A stretch of DNA of 64,000 nt from Shinisaurus crocodilurus (GCA_021292165.1 CM037879.1:116323359-116387358), one strand, 5' to 3'. Shown: positions 33,949 through 46,275, numbered from the stretch's first letter. The notes: generated by a model not told the origin, from the sequence alone. Program-made: numbers and translations.

Positions 33949-35165
33949 AGCCACAGCACCGCTGTGCAGATTTGGTACAGTTCTACTTACCACTATTGTT
34001 ACTCTTCCATTGAATTCAGAGGTACTGCAGGCACTAACTGACTTTGGCATTTATGAAGGGTGGTTCTCAGACAAGCATCTTATGGGATCACTGAAAAATT
34101 ACCTACATCAGGTTTCTCCAAACAGCACAGAGCAACCAAAAGAACAAACAGATGTGGAAACAACTGTATAAACAAAGAACAATTTAAAAAAATTGTTAAA
34201 GGAAAAGAAAAGAAACAAACATATGTTTGAATTCCTCTCAAATAAGAAGGAAAAGCCAATGCTAGAAACATGGATAAATAAGTATTGTGTCAAGGTTATT
34301 TCTAAAATTATATTCTTAGGGAAAACTGCTAATTGAAATTAGTGATGCCACTCAAACTCAAAATTAGTCACTCTGTAACATTTTCATGTTTGTTGAATGT
34401 GTGATGAGCCCTCACTTAAATCCAATGAACTTTAAAAAAAAAAACTTAATTCAAACTGTGTTAATTTACATTTGCTGTGCTTACCTTGAGTGGGCCGCAT
34501 GGCTTGGTGGGGGTGATTCTTAGTAAAGTTACAGTAATAGGAGGTGGCCGAGGGGCTTTTAGAACATTTTCTTCTTTATTTAAACAAAAATCTTTAGCAG
34601 TAAAAGCATCTTGTGCGTGCATGCAGGAGAGTAGGGGAGAGACTCACACATACCTCAGTTATCTGTGATTAAAGGAACATTTATTTTGGCCCTGAGAAGC
34701 TAGAAAATGGTGCCATGTGATTATGGGGGCAGCCATCCTTTTCTTTCTTTCTGGACAGCCTCTGGAAACAGTTTCATGTCATTATGTAGCACCATTTCCA
34801 GGGACAATTCCAGCCACATTTTGAAAATGCCTGGCAGGAGCATTGCCTCCTAGCCTCTCAGAGATTCTTCTACTTGTAAGAAAGTTGAATAAAATAAAGA
34901 AAATGGTTTAAAAGGCCTTGATTTTACTGTAAGTTTCAATGTTACTGTAAGCTTACATTTGTAATGTTACTGTAATGTAAGTTTAAAATGGTTCTTCCTT
35001 TGAAATCTCATAATAACAAAGACATTTTGTCTAACTTAAAGCACTGGATTCATAACATGGTGAGCAAATTACGAATTATGGAGTTGTCAATTTGCCCCTC
35101 ACAAACCAAAATGAGTTCAAGGAGGCCTAGAAAATTCAAAAGAAACCATTTCTTAAGACCTGAGC
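33949..35165. other. No gene seen
   Basis: AT-rich unassigned DNA. The short open frames here have no recognisable content. Confidence 0.6.
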
Positions 35166-36320
35166 TAGGGCTGTGCCAGTCCCTCCCATCTGATTCTGAT
35201 CTGTGTAATTGGGATCAGGCCCGATTCCGATTCCGTCCGATCTGTATCTACCTCGATCCAATTACGATTACGCTAAATCAATTACGGTAACGGAATTGAT
35301 TCCAGTCTAGTTCTTTTCCATAGACTTGCATCGGGGGGGGGGGAAAGTATTTCACTTCTTCATTTTAAAAGATAGAAACATGAAACCTGGTGAGATTGCA
35401 GATGTCCTTGAGCTGCTTATGCCCCCCAAATTTCAGACACAGGGATGTGGGGTGGGTAACCTTCACCAGTTGAATTCGTGCCAATCCTGACAATTTTTAA
35501 ACAAAAAGAGATTGCCCTGCAAGCACTGACCCCCCCCTCCCATGAATCCATGCTTTCCTGTGAGTAAGTCCCATTGAATGTAATAGGACTTACTTCTGAT
35601 GCAGTGTGTGTGTGTGTGTGTGTGTGTGCACCCAGTGCCCCAAAAGAGAAGGAGGCGGAGGCGGCACCTCCGTGTTTGGGGGTGAGTGGGTAAACTTCAC
35701 CTGTTGAATTTGTGCCAATCCTGACAATCTTTAAACAAAAGGAAAGGGATTGCCCTGCAAGCACTGACCCCCCCCCCCCATGAATACACACTTTCCTGTG
35801 AATAAGTCTGGCAGGAAAACGCTGAACAGAAGGCCGGCAGATTCAAACACTCCCTCACTGCCACAAACTGTATGAACAAAAAGGACTTTAATTGTCCTAA
35901 ACTAAATCCTAATAAAAGATTTTAAAAACTTAGGATATATTAAAGCAAAGCAATTAGGAGCCCGAGGCGACAAACAAATGCTCCTTCAGTCCCCCTTCGC
36001 CAAACTAGGGTCAGAAGAAAAGAAAAGTAAATGGATTTGTTTGTATTCAAAATGAAGCTACTCCTAAATGAAATAATATTGAAGAATAAATTAAAAAAAA
36101 TAAAAAAGAGACACCCACCCCCTATAATCCTGCTCTCTCCAATGCCAGGAGGCAAGCAAGCAGCAACTGATCCAAACGCACATGGTCAGAGAATTATTAT
36201 TATTTATTATTATTTATATTTATTTATCGCCCATCTGGCCTGGCAACCGGCCACCCTGGGCGATGTACATAGAATAAAAACAATAAAATACATTTAAAAC
36301 AATATAAAAATTTTAAAATT

Positions 36321-37088
36321 TTAACCCACCCCATATTCCCGCCTGAACAACCAGGTTTTTAATGAGCGACGGAAGCTCAGCAGAGAAGGGGCATGGCGGA
36401 GGTTACTCGGGAGAGAGTTCCACAGTACGGGGGCCACCACAGAAAAGGCCCTCTTCCTCATCCCCACCAGTCTAGCTGCTCTGGCTGAAGGGACAAGGAG
36501 AAGGCCATCCGTGGCAGATCTTGTTGAGCGGCCCAATTGGTGTTGCTGGAGACACTCCTTGAGATAAACTGGACCGGAGCCGTATAGGGTTTTAAAGGTC
36601 AAAACCAACACCTTGAATTCGGCTCGGCAAGCAACTGGTAGCCAGTGCAAATCCTTCAGCACTGGCGTGATGTGATCCTGCCGGCGGCTGCCTTTAACCA
36701 GGCGAGCCGCCACATTCTGTACTAGCTGTAGCTTCCGAACCATCTTCAAGGGTAACCCCACGTAGAGTGCATTACAGTAGTCTAGGCGAGAGGAGACCAA
36801 GGCATGAACCACTGATGGGAGCAGGTGATTAGGAAGGTAGGGGCGCAGCTGCCGTATCAGATGGAGTTGATACAGCGCTGCCCGGCTCACAGCTGCCACC
36901 TGAGCCTCCATGGACAGCTGGGAGTCTAGAATGGCCCCCAAGCTGCGGACCTGGTCCTTCAGGGGTAGATGTACCCTATTCAGCACCAGGTCAGCCTCCC
37001 CTTGTCCCCCACCAGAAGTACCTCGGTCTTGTCGGGGTTCAGTTTCAGCATGTTCCTTCCCATCCAGCCAGCCACTGCCTCCAGGCAC
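36321..37088 (-). pseudogene. L2-like ORF2 fragment: RT thumb and C-terminus
   Basis: The 255-residue frame contains LGAILDSQLSMEAQV, SRLDYCNALYVGLPLKMVRK, LQLVQNVAARLVKGSR, ITPVLKDLHWLPVACRAEFK and a C-terminal LWNSLPSNLRHAPSLLSFRR. It ends at the natural position before the 3' UTR. Its first 40 residues or so are out-of-frame sequence overlapping the RT frame. Related proteins are encoded in the copies at 61.4-62.8 kb. Confidence 0.92.
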
Positions 37089-37816
37089 TTGGACAGGGTC
37101 TCAACGGCCAACCTCAGTGAGGACTTGAAACAGAGGTAGAGCTGCGTGTCATCCGCATACTGATGACACCGCACCCCAAACCTCCTGATGATAGCTCCCA
37201 GCGGCTTGAGGTAGATGTTGAATAACATCGGGGAGAGGATGGAACCCTGCGGCACTCCACAAGTGAGCAGCCGAGGGTCCGAAGCCTCCTCCCCGAGAAC
37301 TACCCTCTGGTACCTTCCAGAGAGGAAGGACCGGAACCACTGCAATACAGTGCCTCCCAAGCCCAACCCCTCCAGGCGGTCCAGGAGGATACCGTGGTCA
37401 ACGGTATCAAAAGCCGCTGAGAGATCGAGGAGGACTAGAAAGGAGCATTCGCCCCTATCCAAAGCCCTCCTCATATCATCCACCAAGGCGACCAAGGCCG
37501 TCTCCGTCCCATGTCCAGACCTGAAGCCCGACTGGCATGGATCTAAATAATCAGCTTCATCCAAGTGTGCCTTCAACTGAGCACCCACCATCCGCTCGAT
37601 CACCTTGCCCAGAAATGGTAAATTGGAGACTGGGCGAAAGTTGTTTAAATCCTGGGGATCCAAGGAGGGCTTCTGTAGAAGCGGTCTTATTACTGCCTCC
37701 TTGAGGGCTGATGGCATCACTCCCTCCTCGAGGGAGGCATTCACCACCGCCTTGATCCCCTCACCCAGTCTCTCCCTGCAGCTCATGATGAGCCAGGATG
37801 GGCAAGGATCAAGCAA
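36980..37816 (-). pseudogene. L2-like ORF2 fragment: reverse transcriptase fingers and palm
   Basis: The 278-residue frame carries the non-LTR reverse-transcriptase blocks in order: LKEAVIRPLLQKPSLDP and NFRPVSNLPFLGKVIERM, LLDLSAAFDTVDHGILLDRL, CGVPQGSILSPMLFNIYLKP and the catalytic YADDTQLYL, then MGRNMLKLNPDKTEVLLVGD. All catalytic Asp residues are present. A frameshift near 36985-37090 separates it from the thumb region. Confidence 0.93.
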
Positions 37817-38600
37817 GCAGGTGGTCAGGCCTCACAGATGAAAGCACCTTGTCCACTTCATCAGAAGGAAGCAGCCAGAACCGATCCCACAAAACCGGTC
37901 TGCCGTTGGCCTCCTCCCGCTCACTCCCTGTGTCCACGACGCACGATATCCCACTCCTAATCCGATCGATTTTATCTGCGAAGTGCTTCGCTAAAGCCTC
38001 ACAGGAGGCTTTAGACTGTTCCAGTGGGTCTGGAGTGACTGGACCGACCAGACTCCGGACCACTTGGAACAGCCCCCTGGGGCAGCACTCCGCAGACGCA
38101 ATGGAGGCAGCATAGAATTTCTTTTTTGCTGCCTTCACCGCCACCCGGTAGGCTGAAGATGCAGCTCTAACCCGTGTTCGATCGTCTTCGGAGCGGGAAT
38201 TACGCCATCGGCGCTCTAGCCTTCTCACCTCTTGTTTCAGAGCTCGCAGCAACAGAGTGAACCATGGCGCCGTGCGAGCTCTGTTTAGGCGAAGAGGGCG
38301 CTTCGGGGCAACTCGGTCTAATGCCCTGGTTATTGCAGCATTCCAGTCGTCCACCAGGGTCTCGACTGAGCTACCGTTTGTGTGCTCCAATTCCCCAGGT
38401 GCGTTCAGGAATCCATCCGGATCCATAAGACGCCTGGGGTGGACCATCCTAATAGGTCCCTCACCCCTGCAGAGGGGTTGTGGCACAGAGAAATCCAACC
38501 CCACCAGATAGTGATCTGACCATGACAAGGGGGTGGTGGATATACCCCCGATTTCCAGATCATTCCCCCTCTCCAGAAACAAAAACCAATTCCAGTGCAT
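37809..38600 (-). pseudogene. L2-like ORF2 fragment: endonuclease end and linker
   Basis: The 263-residue open frame begins after a break in the endonuclease. Near its start it reads SWSDHYLVGLDFSV, the SDHYLV motif that closes the apurinic-type endonuclease fold. A basic linker follows (RALKQEVRRLERRWRN, KAAKKKFYAASIASAEC). The earlier endonuclease part is in another frame at 38405-38760, with LVLGEFNVHSG standing for the usual GDFN motif, so the Asp is changed. The frame ends by shifting into the RT frame at about 37810. Confidence 0.85.
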
Positions 38601-38884
38601 GACCGGCTACATGGGTAGGTCCAGTTAATACAGGGTGCCCAGGAAGCCATGGTCTCCATGAAGTCCCGAGGTGCCCCCGTGAGGACAGCCCCCGAATGCA
38701 CGTTGAATTCCCCCAGCACCAATAGCCTAGGGGACAGCACATGCACCTCGGAGAAATAAAAACAAAGCATGCATCGCTAGCTATTGGAGAAGGGCAACTT
38801 CCTCATTAGCACCATTGGGTAATAGGTGCTGCCAATAATACTCTCCTCCTCCCCCTCCTCGTTTTGCACTGGGCAGAACAAGAT

Positions 38885-39348
38885 TGTCACCTGACATGCA
38901 CAAAGTCTCCTGATAGTCACTAGACATAATGTCAAGGTGATATGAGTCAGAATCATGGGACAATTGGAGTCAACATGTTGTGAACAATAGGTTATATAAC
39001 TGGTGAGTAATATCCTATTTATAGGTCTTACTATAAAGGTTGGGGTAAGACACACAACACAGTCACTTCACTTCATTTCATCTCAGCCTTGCCACTTCTT
39101 ACTCGGACTTGGAACTTGAGACCTGCTAGGGTCTTGGACTTTGTATCTGCAATCATGTAGTGAGACAGAGTCATCTCTTCTGCGAAGAGAAGCCTGCATT
39201 GCTTGCCTTAATCCCATGTAATTGGGTCTTACAAATAAACTCTTTAATCTTTATAAACTGCTGTTATCTCATCCTTCCGTCTGCGAGACTGGGACTGGGA
39301 GTCACTGGCTGGGTAAGCTGTTGAACCCGGGTCAGTCCAGCTCTCACA
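38885..39348 (+). mobile_element. Probable solo LTR
   Basis: The block starts TGTCACC and ends CTCACA, giving TG...CA termini. It has a TATA-like CTATAAAGG at 39031-39039, a second TATATAA near 38993, and AATAAA at 39234-39239 about 200 bp later, then a short downstream part, the order expected of an LTR (U3-R-U5). No matching short target duplication is found and no internal retroviral sequence is next to it, so the limits and the call are tentative. Confidence 0.42.
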
Positions 39349-39829
39349 CCTCCACCTCCCCATTCCATTCAAAATGGGGGGGGGGGGGAAGAAGGAGCTT
39401 CCTGCCTGGCTGCTCACCCAGATCAACGTAATCGCCTGTAATCAAATGGAACCAATGACAGCCGATTACATCCGATCTGGGTCTGGGTCGATCCGATCCG
39501 ACCGTAATCAAAACATAACCCGGATCAGACCGATCCTATTCTGATTTGGATTCGAGATGCATGCACAGCCCCACCTGAGACAGTAATGTGCTGACTGCCA
39601 GTTGATGTTATTCAAACCATTCAAGGTGTCCATATCGTACTTTACAGCATTTCTGAAGTACTTTAGAGTGATCAAATTCATACAACACCCTTGCAAAGCA
39701 GAGTATTATTATAATCCTTAAATTCCAATTAGGGTTGCTAGGTGCCAGTTGCATAAGGCTACTAGTGATGTCATAGCAGAGGTGAGACCTGAACCCAGGA
39801 TGTCCTAGTTTGCAGTCTCTCTCATCCCT

Positions 39830-39996
39830 GTGGCTTAGGCTGGCTCAGCTTGTCTGAGTGTGGAAAGCTAAGCAGGGTCAGGCCTGGTTATTACTTGGAT
39901 GGGAGACCCCTCCTCTACTTTCCTGCATTGAGCAGGGGGTTGGACTCGATGGCCTTGTAGGCCCCTTCCAACTCTATGATCTATGAAATATATGAT
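39830..39996 (+). mobile_element. Chimeric SINE: 5S rRNA-derived head with CR1-like tail (copy 2)
   Basis: The copy has the same order as the one at 764-936: TGGCTCAGCTTGTCTGAGTG, GGAAAGCTAAGCAGGGTC, the 5S C-box-like TTACTTGGATGGGAGACC, the same CCTCCTCTA linker, then the CR1 3' signature GGTTGGACTCGATGGCC and an ATCTATGAAAT tail. It is closer to 5S rRNA than copy 1 (GCTAAGCAGGG intact). Confidence 0.85.
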
Positions 39997-40986
39997 GCTA
40001 CACTAGCTCTAATTAGAAGTCCATATGAGGGCATGCATTTATATCATTCTGCCCAAGATTTTTCAGTGATTGAATTAATAGCCTTCCACTAAGAGAAAAG
40101 AAGCTGTGGGTTCCATTTTGTGCTCCTCGATATTTTGTGCCATTTTGAGGCAGCAGTATTCTTAAACATTCACTTCAACTTTATTTCTTAACACAAGATG
40201 AAGGGACAAGCTTTGTGCTCATTGGCTGCAGAGGATGTCTTCAAAGGCACCGTGATTTATCACATGATGTTCTGGTTGGCAGAGCTCAAGTTCTATTTTT
40301 ATTGATTCCCCACCCCACACCCCACCCCGCAACGCACATAATGCAGCACTTTGTGAATTAATTCCTAGTCTGTCATGTTGCTTTCATGTAAGGTAAAAAT
40401 TTGCTTAAACTGTTGCCAGTTGATTTAATTGCAGGCAATACACGAGCCAGAACATATTGCAATATGGTTTGCATTTTAAATAGAATACACAACACTCTTC
40501 TTGGGTCTGACGCATTTAGTGAGAAATTGGAATTCCAAACACATCATAGTCAAGAATGTGAATGGTGTCTGGGTGGGGAAGGGATAGATGTACACGTTGT
40601 AAAAGTGATTAATTTCCTGAAACTTCAACACAAACAAGTTTCTGTTTTGGTTGCTTATTTGGGTGGCTTGCTCATGTTTATTTATCATAAAACCTTTCAC
40701 AGAAGTACAAAACAGAATGTTATTTGGCTTTTTATGGAGGCCTGTTGACTCTTTTCTTTCATGTTAGCACAACTCCAGCTCGATAGGGTTCTGCTGGTGT
40801 GTATATGTTACAAATGTACCACCCTACAGGAGCCAGTGAGGGTTTTTTCCTGTCCCCCTCCCCCCTTTACTCTTCTACCAACACACATACCTAGCTCTGA
40901 ATATAGCACAGATTTTTACCCTTCTCCCAAGCTCTTGGCAGGCTTTTGCCTTTAGAATAATAATGAAAATTTAGGTGCCTGGCATA
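39997..40986. other. No gene or repeat recognised
   Basis: AT-rich, low-repeat DNA. The blocks 40130-40310 and 40400-40560 have the texture of conserved non-coding DNA (no simple repeats, balanced words) but that cannot be tested by eye. The 115-residue open frame at 40401-40748 has no recognisable motif. Confidence 0.5.
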
Positions 40987-41190
40987 TTTTATTTATTTAT
41001 TTATTTATTATATTTATACCCCGCCTTTTTTCCTGCAAGGAACCCAAGGTGGCTTACATAATCCTCCTCCTCCTCTCCATTTTATCCTCACAACAACCCT
41101 GTGAGGTAGGTGAGGCTGAGAGTCAGTGACTGGCCCAAAGTCACCCAGTGAGTTTCATGGCCGAGCGGGGACTAGAACCCGTTCTTCAGT
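40987..41190 (-). mobile_element. Sauria-type SINE, partial
   Basis: On the minus strand it contains the B-box-like GGTTCTAGTCCCCGCTCGGCC, the GTGACTTTGGGCCAGTCACT block and the TATAAATATAATAAATAAAT tail. It is nearly identical to the copy at 9924-10097. The A-box end is missing. Confidence 0.88.
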
Positions 41191-43149
41191 GCCTTTTTTT
41201 TTTTTTTTAAGGGAGTTAACCTGGTATTTATTTATTTCAAACAGGAGGAGTAACTTCATTATAGCTACAAAAGTTAGTCCATCAGCGCTTTGCATAGCCA
41301 GCTTGGGAGCAGGAAGGGTTTTGTCTAATGCTATTCTGGTAACATCTGTCCAGAGGAACCAAATGGGTCAGGTAAGTGACATAACTTATTCCTGCACTAG
41401 CAGCACTGGTCTCATGTGGGACTGGACTGTAGGCAAGTACCTCCCACAAACTGCATGAACGGAGCCTCCATTTTATTGAATTTCTTGTTGCTAAAGTGGT
41501 TAAAATCACAGGGTTGGGTCATGGTCAAGGACCTGCCTTCCACTGATGGAAGGGCTCCCCACTCACAGAAGGTAGCTCTGCCTGACTTTCAGGGATCCCC
41601 CTCTGCTCCACGCCACAGTTCACTCCATTCAGTAGGGTCCCCTAACCTGCTGGGCAGCATTTTCAGGAGGCTGGAGGGGCTGCCATGGGGAGGAGGGGGG
41701 CGAGGAAGCACATGCCGAAATCTCCCACTTGCACACACCTAAATCTGGATCCAACCCATTATGCTGAGGGTGTTGTCTCTCAATTTCTTTTTACTGGTTT
41801 TGTGCTTGTATTTATGACAGTTTTGTTTTTACATTGCTTTTTAGCTCAATTGGTTTTAAAAACTACAACAACTTTTATCGCTACCAGATTTAGAATATGT
41901 TCCTTGAAAGGGGTTGTGGTGGAGAAGGCAGGCGAGAACATTTTATGAATGCATTTTGTTGTGATAGCCTAGCCTTGTTTTTACTCTAATGCTTTAGTTT
42001 GATTTTACTAGCATTCACCAGACTTTGCACTCAAGGTATCTGTTTTAGTGTTGTAATCAAGGGTGCCATAATGTTGTCTTCATAAACAGTCCCAGCTCCA
42101 GAATCCAAATGTAATTAGCACAAAGTTATTCATGGTGTATACCACCAGACATTATTGCAATAGCAACATAAATTTCACAAAGATGATGCATGACCTGAAA
42201 AAAAGGCTGCAAATTCAGCATGCTGTGATGCTGGCGCAATATGGATTGCACTTATCTTTTTATTTCCCACAGACAGCGCAAGTTATGTGTAACAGGATGG
42301 CGATCCATATAGTTTAGCATCTGTGCAACCTTATAAATTACAGAGTTCTTGTACACTAGAGGAAATGAGAAGTTACCAGCCTCCAACTCAATGGTTTGGT
42401 ATGAAAAGGAAGGCTGCACAAATAGCTTTAAGCTAATGATGAATTGAACCTAGGAGGCTGAGAAGTTCCTTTTGGGCCTGTCAAACGCTGAGATTAGGCT
42501 TTATCCATTAAAATAAGTTTTTCCAGTTACTTAATTAAGAGCAGAAGTACAACAGCATTGTCGAATACTCCTAAATCCCTCCCTCATATTATTAGGAGAG
42601 GTCAAACAAAACATTAAAACCAGTTTTAGAGGTCCCTAGCTCAAGGAAGTCTATCTTGGATTACTAATTTGCCTGTATCCTGAGCAACAGCAATGCATGC
42701 AAAGAGGCACATGTCATGAGCCTCTAGCCTAAACAGGCACAGCCTGTATACCTCTTGTGTGTGGCTCTGTTAGGGCTAGGGTTATAAATATTTCTCAGGC
42801 ATGGATCCTATACCTACCACAGCTGTGTGACATACAGAAGTTCAACAGGTGAAGCTCTGCCCATGTTGGGGAAATTAAGCTTCACCTGCTGAATTTCCAT
42901 TTCTCATACAAATGCTACAAGCACAGGAACACTGTGCGTGTAGCTGGCAATCCTAGTGCATGTGATTGTGTTTGGAGTGGTATGCACCTAGATACCAAAT
43001 GCCTGTGGCTGGCTGCAAAGAGGAGGAAAAAATTGGCCCCAGATGCTAGCCAAGGAGATCACATCTTCTACCCATTTTGGCCGACACCTCTTCAGAAGAA
43101 TATAGCAATCTTAACTCAAAACTTCCTCATCATCACTGATCTGCTATAG
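41191..43149. other. No gene seen
   Basis: After a T run (41197-41210) the sequence is unassigned. The open frames 41416-41742 and 42934-43149 have no motif. A repeat fragment at 43010-43069 is inverted relative to 43605-43669. Confidence 0.55.
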
Positions 43150-43669
43150 CACAGCTTTCCCTAAGCTGGTGCCTTCCAGACGTGTTAGACTACAACTCTC
43201 ATCAACACAATGGCCATGCTATCTGGGGATGATGGGAGTTGTAGTCCAACACATCTGGAGGGCACGCAGTTGGGGACGGCTGTGCTATAGGGAGGCTTCT
43301 GAGACTGCACCTCCCTCTCCCCCCCAATAAAAAATTATGCTGGATGCATAGGCCGCCTGCCAAAGACAGGTTTTGTCCACTCACACACATAGAAGCCTAG
43401 ATCAGAATGGCTGTAACTATTCTACTGATGATGCTACAAGCAGCTGAACCTGTCAAAGTCAGTGTAAAACAATTAGTGTTCATTTATATCCACTTCATCC
43501 CAAAGCCTCTGTGTGGCTTACACAAAATTTAAACATTTACATTGAAAATGACAAAAGGAAACAAAGGAAAGATCTTCCTCTAGTTGGTATTATTGTTGAG
43601 TGGCAGGAAGATGTGATCTCTTTGGCTAGCATCTGGGGCCAGATTGTCTTTTTCTTCCGCTTTGCAACC
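43010..43669. repeat. Inverted pair of an unnamed repeat, about 60 bp each, 535 bp apart
   Basis: The left copy (43010-43069) includes CCCCAGATGCTAGCCAAGGA followed by GATCACATCTTC; the right copy (43605-43669) is its reverse complement with a few changes. They are two insertions or one rearranged element. Confidence 0.8.
43150..43282. mobile_element. hAT-like MITE with exact 8-bp flanking repeat
   Basis: Between TGCTATAG (43142-43149) and TGCTATAG (43283-43290) lies a 133-bp near-palindrome with the ACTACAACTCTCATCA / TGATGGGAGTTGTAGT pair. The left end reads CACAGCTTTCCC and the right GGGGACGGCTG, so the left has two extra bases if the ends are CAG...CTG. A half copy is near 44125-44185. 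Confidence 0.8.
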
Positions 43670-45271
43670 ACAGGGCAACCCTGTGCATTTATCAGTATGT
43701 TCCACCAAAAGTTCAGTTCTTTGCTGAAAAGTGGGTCCAAATTCTCTTCCTTGTAATACCCAAGTAATTCCAGTGACTTCAGAAGATGGCCTCGCATGGA
43801 TCTTCTTCTTGAACTGCTTTAGCGTCGACTCCATATTCTAGTAATGATGTCTAAGTGAAGATGCCATTAGCCGCAATACCTCAAGTATATGCTAAATTTG
43901 AGATATATGGGCACCGCGGTTAAAAATCAAATCACATATGGTTCTAACTGATTGAATTATCCTTCTGAATTTTAACATTGACATTGCCAGATCTGAGGAA
44001 AGTTAGATCAATGGTTTTAAAACGAGAAAGGAAGGAAGGAAGGAAGGAAGGAAGGTTCAAGGCATCCATTTTTAAATTCTGAAAATGAAATGATGGGCTT
44101 CTCTACATGAGGCATTTATTGTGCATGGTGGTGGCGCTGAGGATGACAGGAGTCACAGTCTAACACATCTGGTGGTTGAAGAAGGCCTGAGCTAGCGATT
44201 GGCCACTAAATGCAGTGGGAGGCGCCCCACTTTTCCCAGAATAAGTTGGAACTGTGGTGGGTCAATCTCAAATCTTTCTGGCTTCCCACTCCAGTCCCCA
44301 CTCCAGTCATTCCTCCATTCAGTTCATTTCTGCATACATAAAAGCTGTACAGGATAGCCTTCATTGCATCTGATGATGGTGGCCAAGCTTTATCTTTGGT
44401 TTGTGCTTCTGCACTGATGAGAGGTCCATGATCTTATGCTGCCATGAAACATGACTACTCATGCTGCTGCTGCTGTGGCATGATGGCCATTCTTCCTCAT
44501 AACAGTGGGTGCTTCGTTGCTATACCACTTCACAGGATTAAATAATACTTTCCTTGATGAACACGGATCCTTTAATAAACTGGTGAATAAATACTTCAGT
44601 TCTAGCAGATGCAAGAACACATATGGAATAAATGCTAGAAACAATCATTTGAAGAAAGAGTATGTAGCTAAAATCTTCCCCAGAACACAAACTGATTTTT
44701 TTTGTTGAGGTACAGAATGGACCAGGCTTTTAATTTCCACTTCCTATTACTGGTCAGGAAAAGAAAAATCAAAATACCACAAGAAAGGCTCTCCTTGCAT
44801 CATTTCCAGCCAGGACAGGAAATACCAGCTAGTGTTGAACAGTCTCCAGTCTCTAGTTCATTTACTGGATAGGCTTCAGAGGATTTTCATAACATAATTG
44901 TAGAGACTTCCTGTATGGAGAGGAGCTACTAAAATAGTCAAGATTTGATTTAAAATGTTGGGAGATATTGAAAGAAAACCAGCCTACAGGCAGCCCAGCT
45001 ATGTTAAAGTGCTTTAAAGCAAATGTATTCACAAAGAGGTCAACTGAGTTATGTTGGCTTACATTCTTCCACTACAATTTACATGGACATGGGTGGATCA
45101 GACTGTCTGCACTGCCTGTGGTCTTTCAGAGTCCTCCCAGCTTTTTAGTGATGTGTTGTTGTATTCCTAAATAAGCATTGGATAACCATTTCTAAAAATT
45201 GGTACTTTTGTAAATGGTTCATTCTTTCACAACCACTTATGTATAGTGGCATTAGTTCAATGTGTTTTATA
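43670..45271. other. No gene seen
   Basis: Contains a (GGAA)n array at 44029-44055 and otherwise unassigned AT-rich DNA. No supported coding frame. Confidence 0.6.
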
Positions 45272-45272
45272 A

Positions 45273-45301
<29 letters not shown>
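45272..45301. repeat. (AC)n microsatellite
   Basis: About 30 bp of uninterrupted AC. Confidence 0.98.
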
Positions 45302-45303
<2 letters not shown>

Positions 45304-45667
45304 AAAGTAGTCAGGTTTTGTCAAAACAAATGTATAATTTATTTTTATTTTCTAAAAATCTGATCTAGTTTTACTAGCAAAATGGGCATCATTATGTCAG
45401 GAAGGCCTCAATATTGCAAGGGACATGTGTGTATTAGAGAGAGCCGGTGGGAAGGGGGAGCATACATGTGTGGCTGAGTGTGTACAGAGGAATGTTGTGT
45501 ATATGTAGCCCTGATGCTGGATATTGGATGTATTGGACCATTTAAGACCCAAGAGGAGAAAAGGAAAGATGATACTGTAGCTGCCTGCAGGTTGTATCCA
45601 ATGGTGACATTCCACTAGTGCAAAGTCAAAGTGTTCTCTGTTCTGTAACTACACAAATAAGGTAATA

Positions 45668-46275
45668 GTGACTGGGTTCACATAACATGACATAGACTAT
45701 TGGGGAAGGAAGAGAAGCCATGGTGGCTTCTTTTCCCCACCCCGCATATGCCGGTTGTGTGCCGCCTCATTTCCCGCACTGGGCACGGGTTGCCATGTCG
45801 TCTGAGGGTGGGCGGCAGGGGTGGCTTCCAAAACACCCCCAGAACCCTAGAACAAGCCATGGGTTATGGGGTGGTTTGGAAGCCACCCCCGCTGGGCAAC
45901 CCTCTCCCATTGTGGGTAATTATGGAAATGAGGCTGCGTGCTAGGAGTGGGGAAAAGAAGCCACTGTAGCTTCTTTTCCTTCCCCGATCATGCAGACACG
46001 GCCATACTTAAGTTTAAGTATGGGTTGAGTGTGGGTTGTCGTTTAACCATGGGTTGATGTTGAACTGTGAGTTGTGTTGTGTGAACCCAGCTATGCTAAG
46101 AAACCATGATTTGTTAAACACGAACAACCCATGAAGAGAACCCATGGTTTGTTGTTGGATTGTGAACTGTGGGTTAGTGCGGCTGGGTTCACACAACACA
46201 GCAACCTACGGTTCAACAACAACCCACACTCAACTCATACTCAACCTTGAGTATGGGCTGTTGTGTTGTGTCCTA
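45668..46275. repeat. Dyad-symmetric repeats of the GGTTCACA / AACCCATGG family
   Basis: The left part (45668-46000) starts CTGGGTTCACATAACATGAC and has large inverted arms (GGGGAAGGAAGAGAAGCCAT at 45701 and GCTTCTTTTCCTTCCCC near 45969-45985). The right part (46010-46275) is a chain of AACCATGGGTT, AACCCATGGTTT and TTCACACAACACA motifs in both orientations, ending GTTGTGTTGTGTCC. It is most like the element at 11184-12675. Confidence 0.75.

Larger units (their letters stand above)
36192..38770 (-). mobile_element. L2-like LINE, long 5'-truncated copy
   Basis: This is the largest retroelement copy in the window. On the minus strand it holds, in order, a decayed endonuclease end, a linker, the reverse transcriptase and a 3' UTR with the TATTTATCGCCCATCTGG signature, ending in an ATT-rich tail near 36192. 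The coding part is split into three frames by frameshifts (see the three entries). GC content is much higher than in the neighbouring DNA. 3' UTR copies of the same family are at 14595-14796. L2 rather than CR1 is preferred from the SAAFDTVDH and NPDKTEVLLVG wording; the clade call is from memory. Confidence 0.9.
35166..39572. mobile_element. Composite hAT-like element interrupted by an L2-like LINE and an LTR-like sequence
   Basis: The outer ends TAGGGCTGTGCC and GCACAGCCCC are inverted repeats, and the flanks ACCTGAGC (35158-35165) and ACCTGAGA (39573-39580) match at seven of eight positions. Both ends hold long related arms rich in GATCCGAT, GATTACG and TAATC words (35190-35310 and 39420-39560). 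The left part (35330-35900) has two diverged copies of a block with CACTGACCCCCCC and GTGAGTAAGTCCCATTGAAT-like text, and a GT repeat at 35604-35628. The original element would be about 1.2 kb; the rest is later insertion. Confidence 0.75.
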
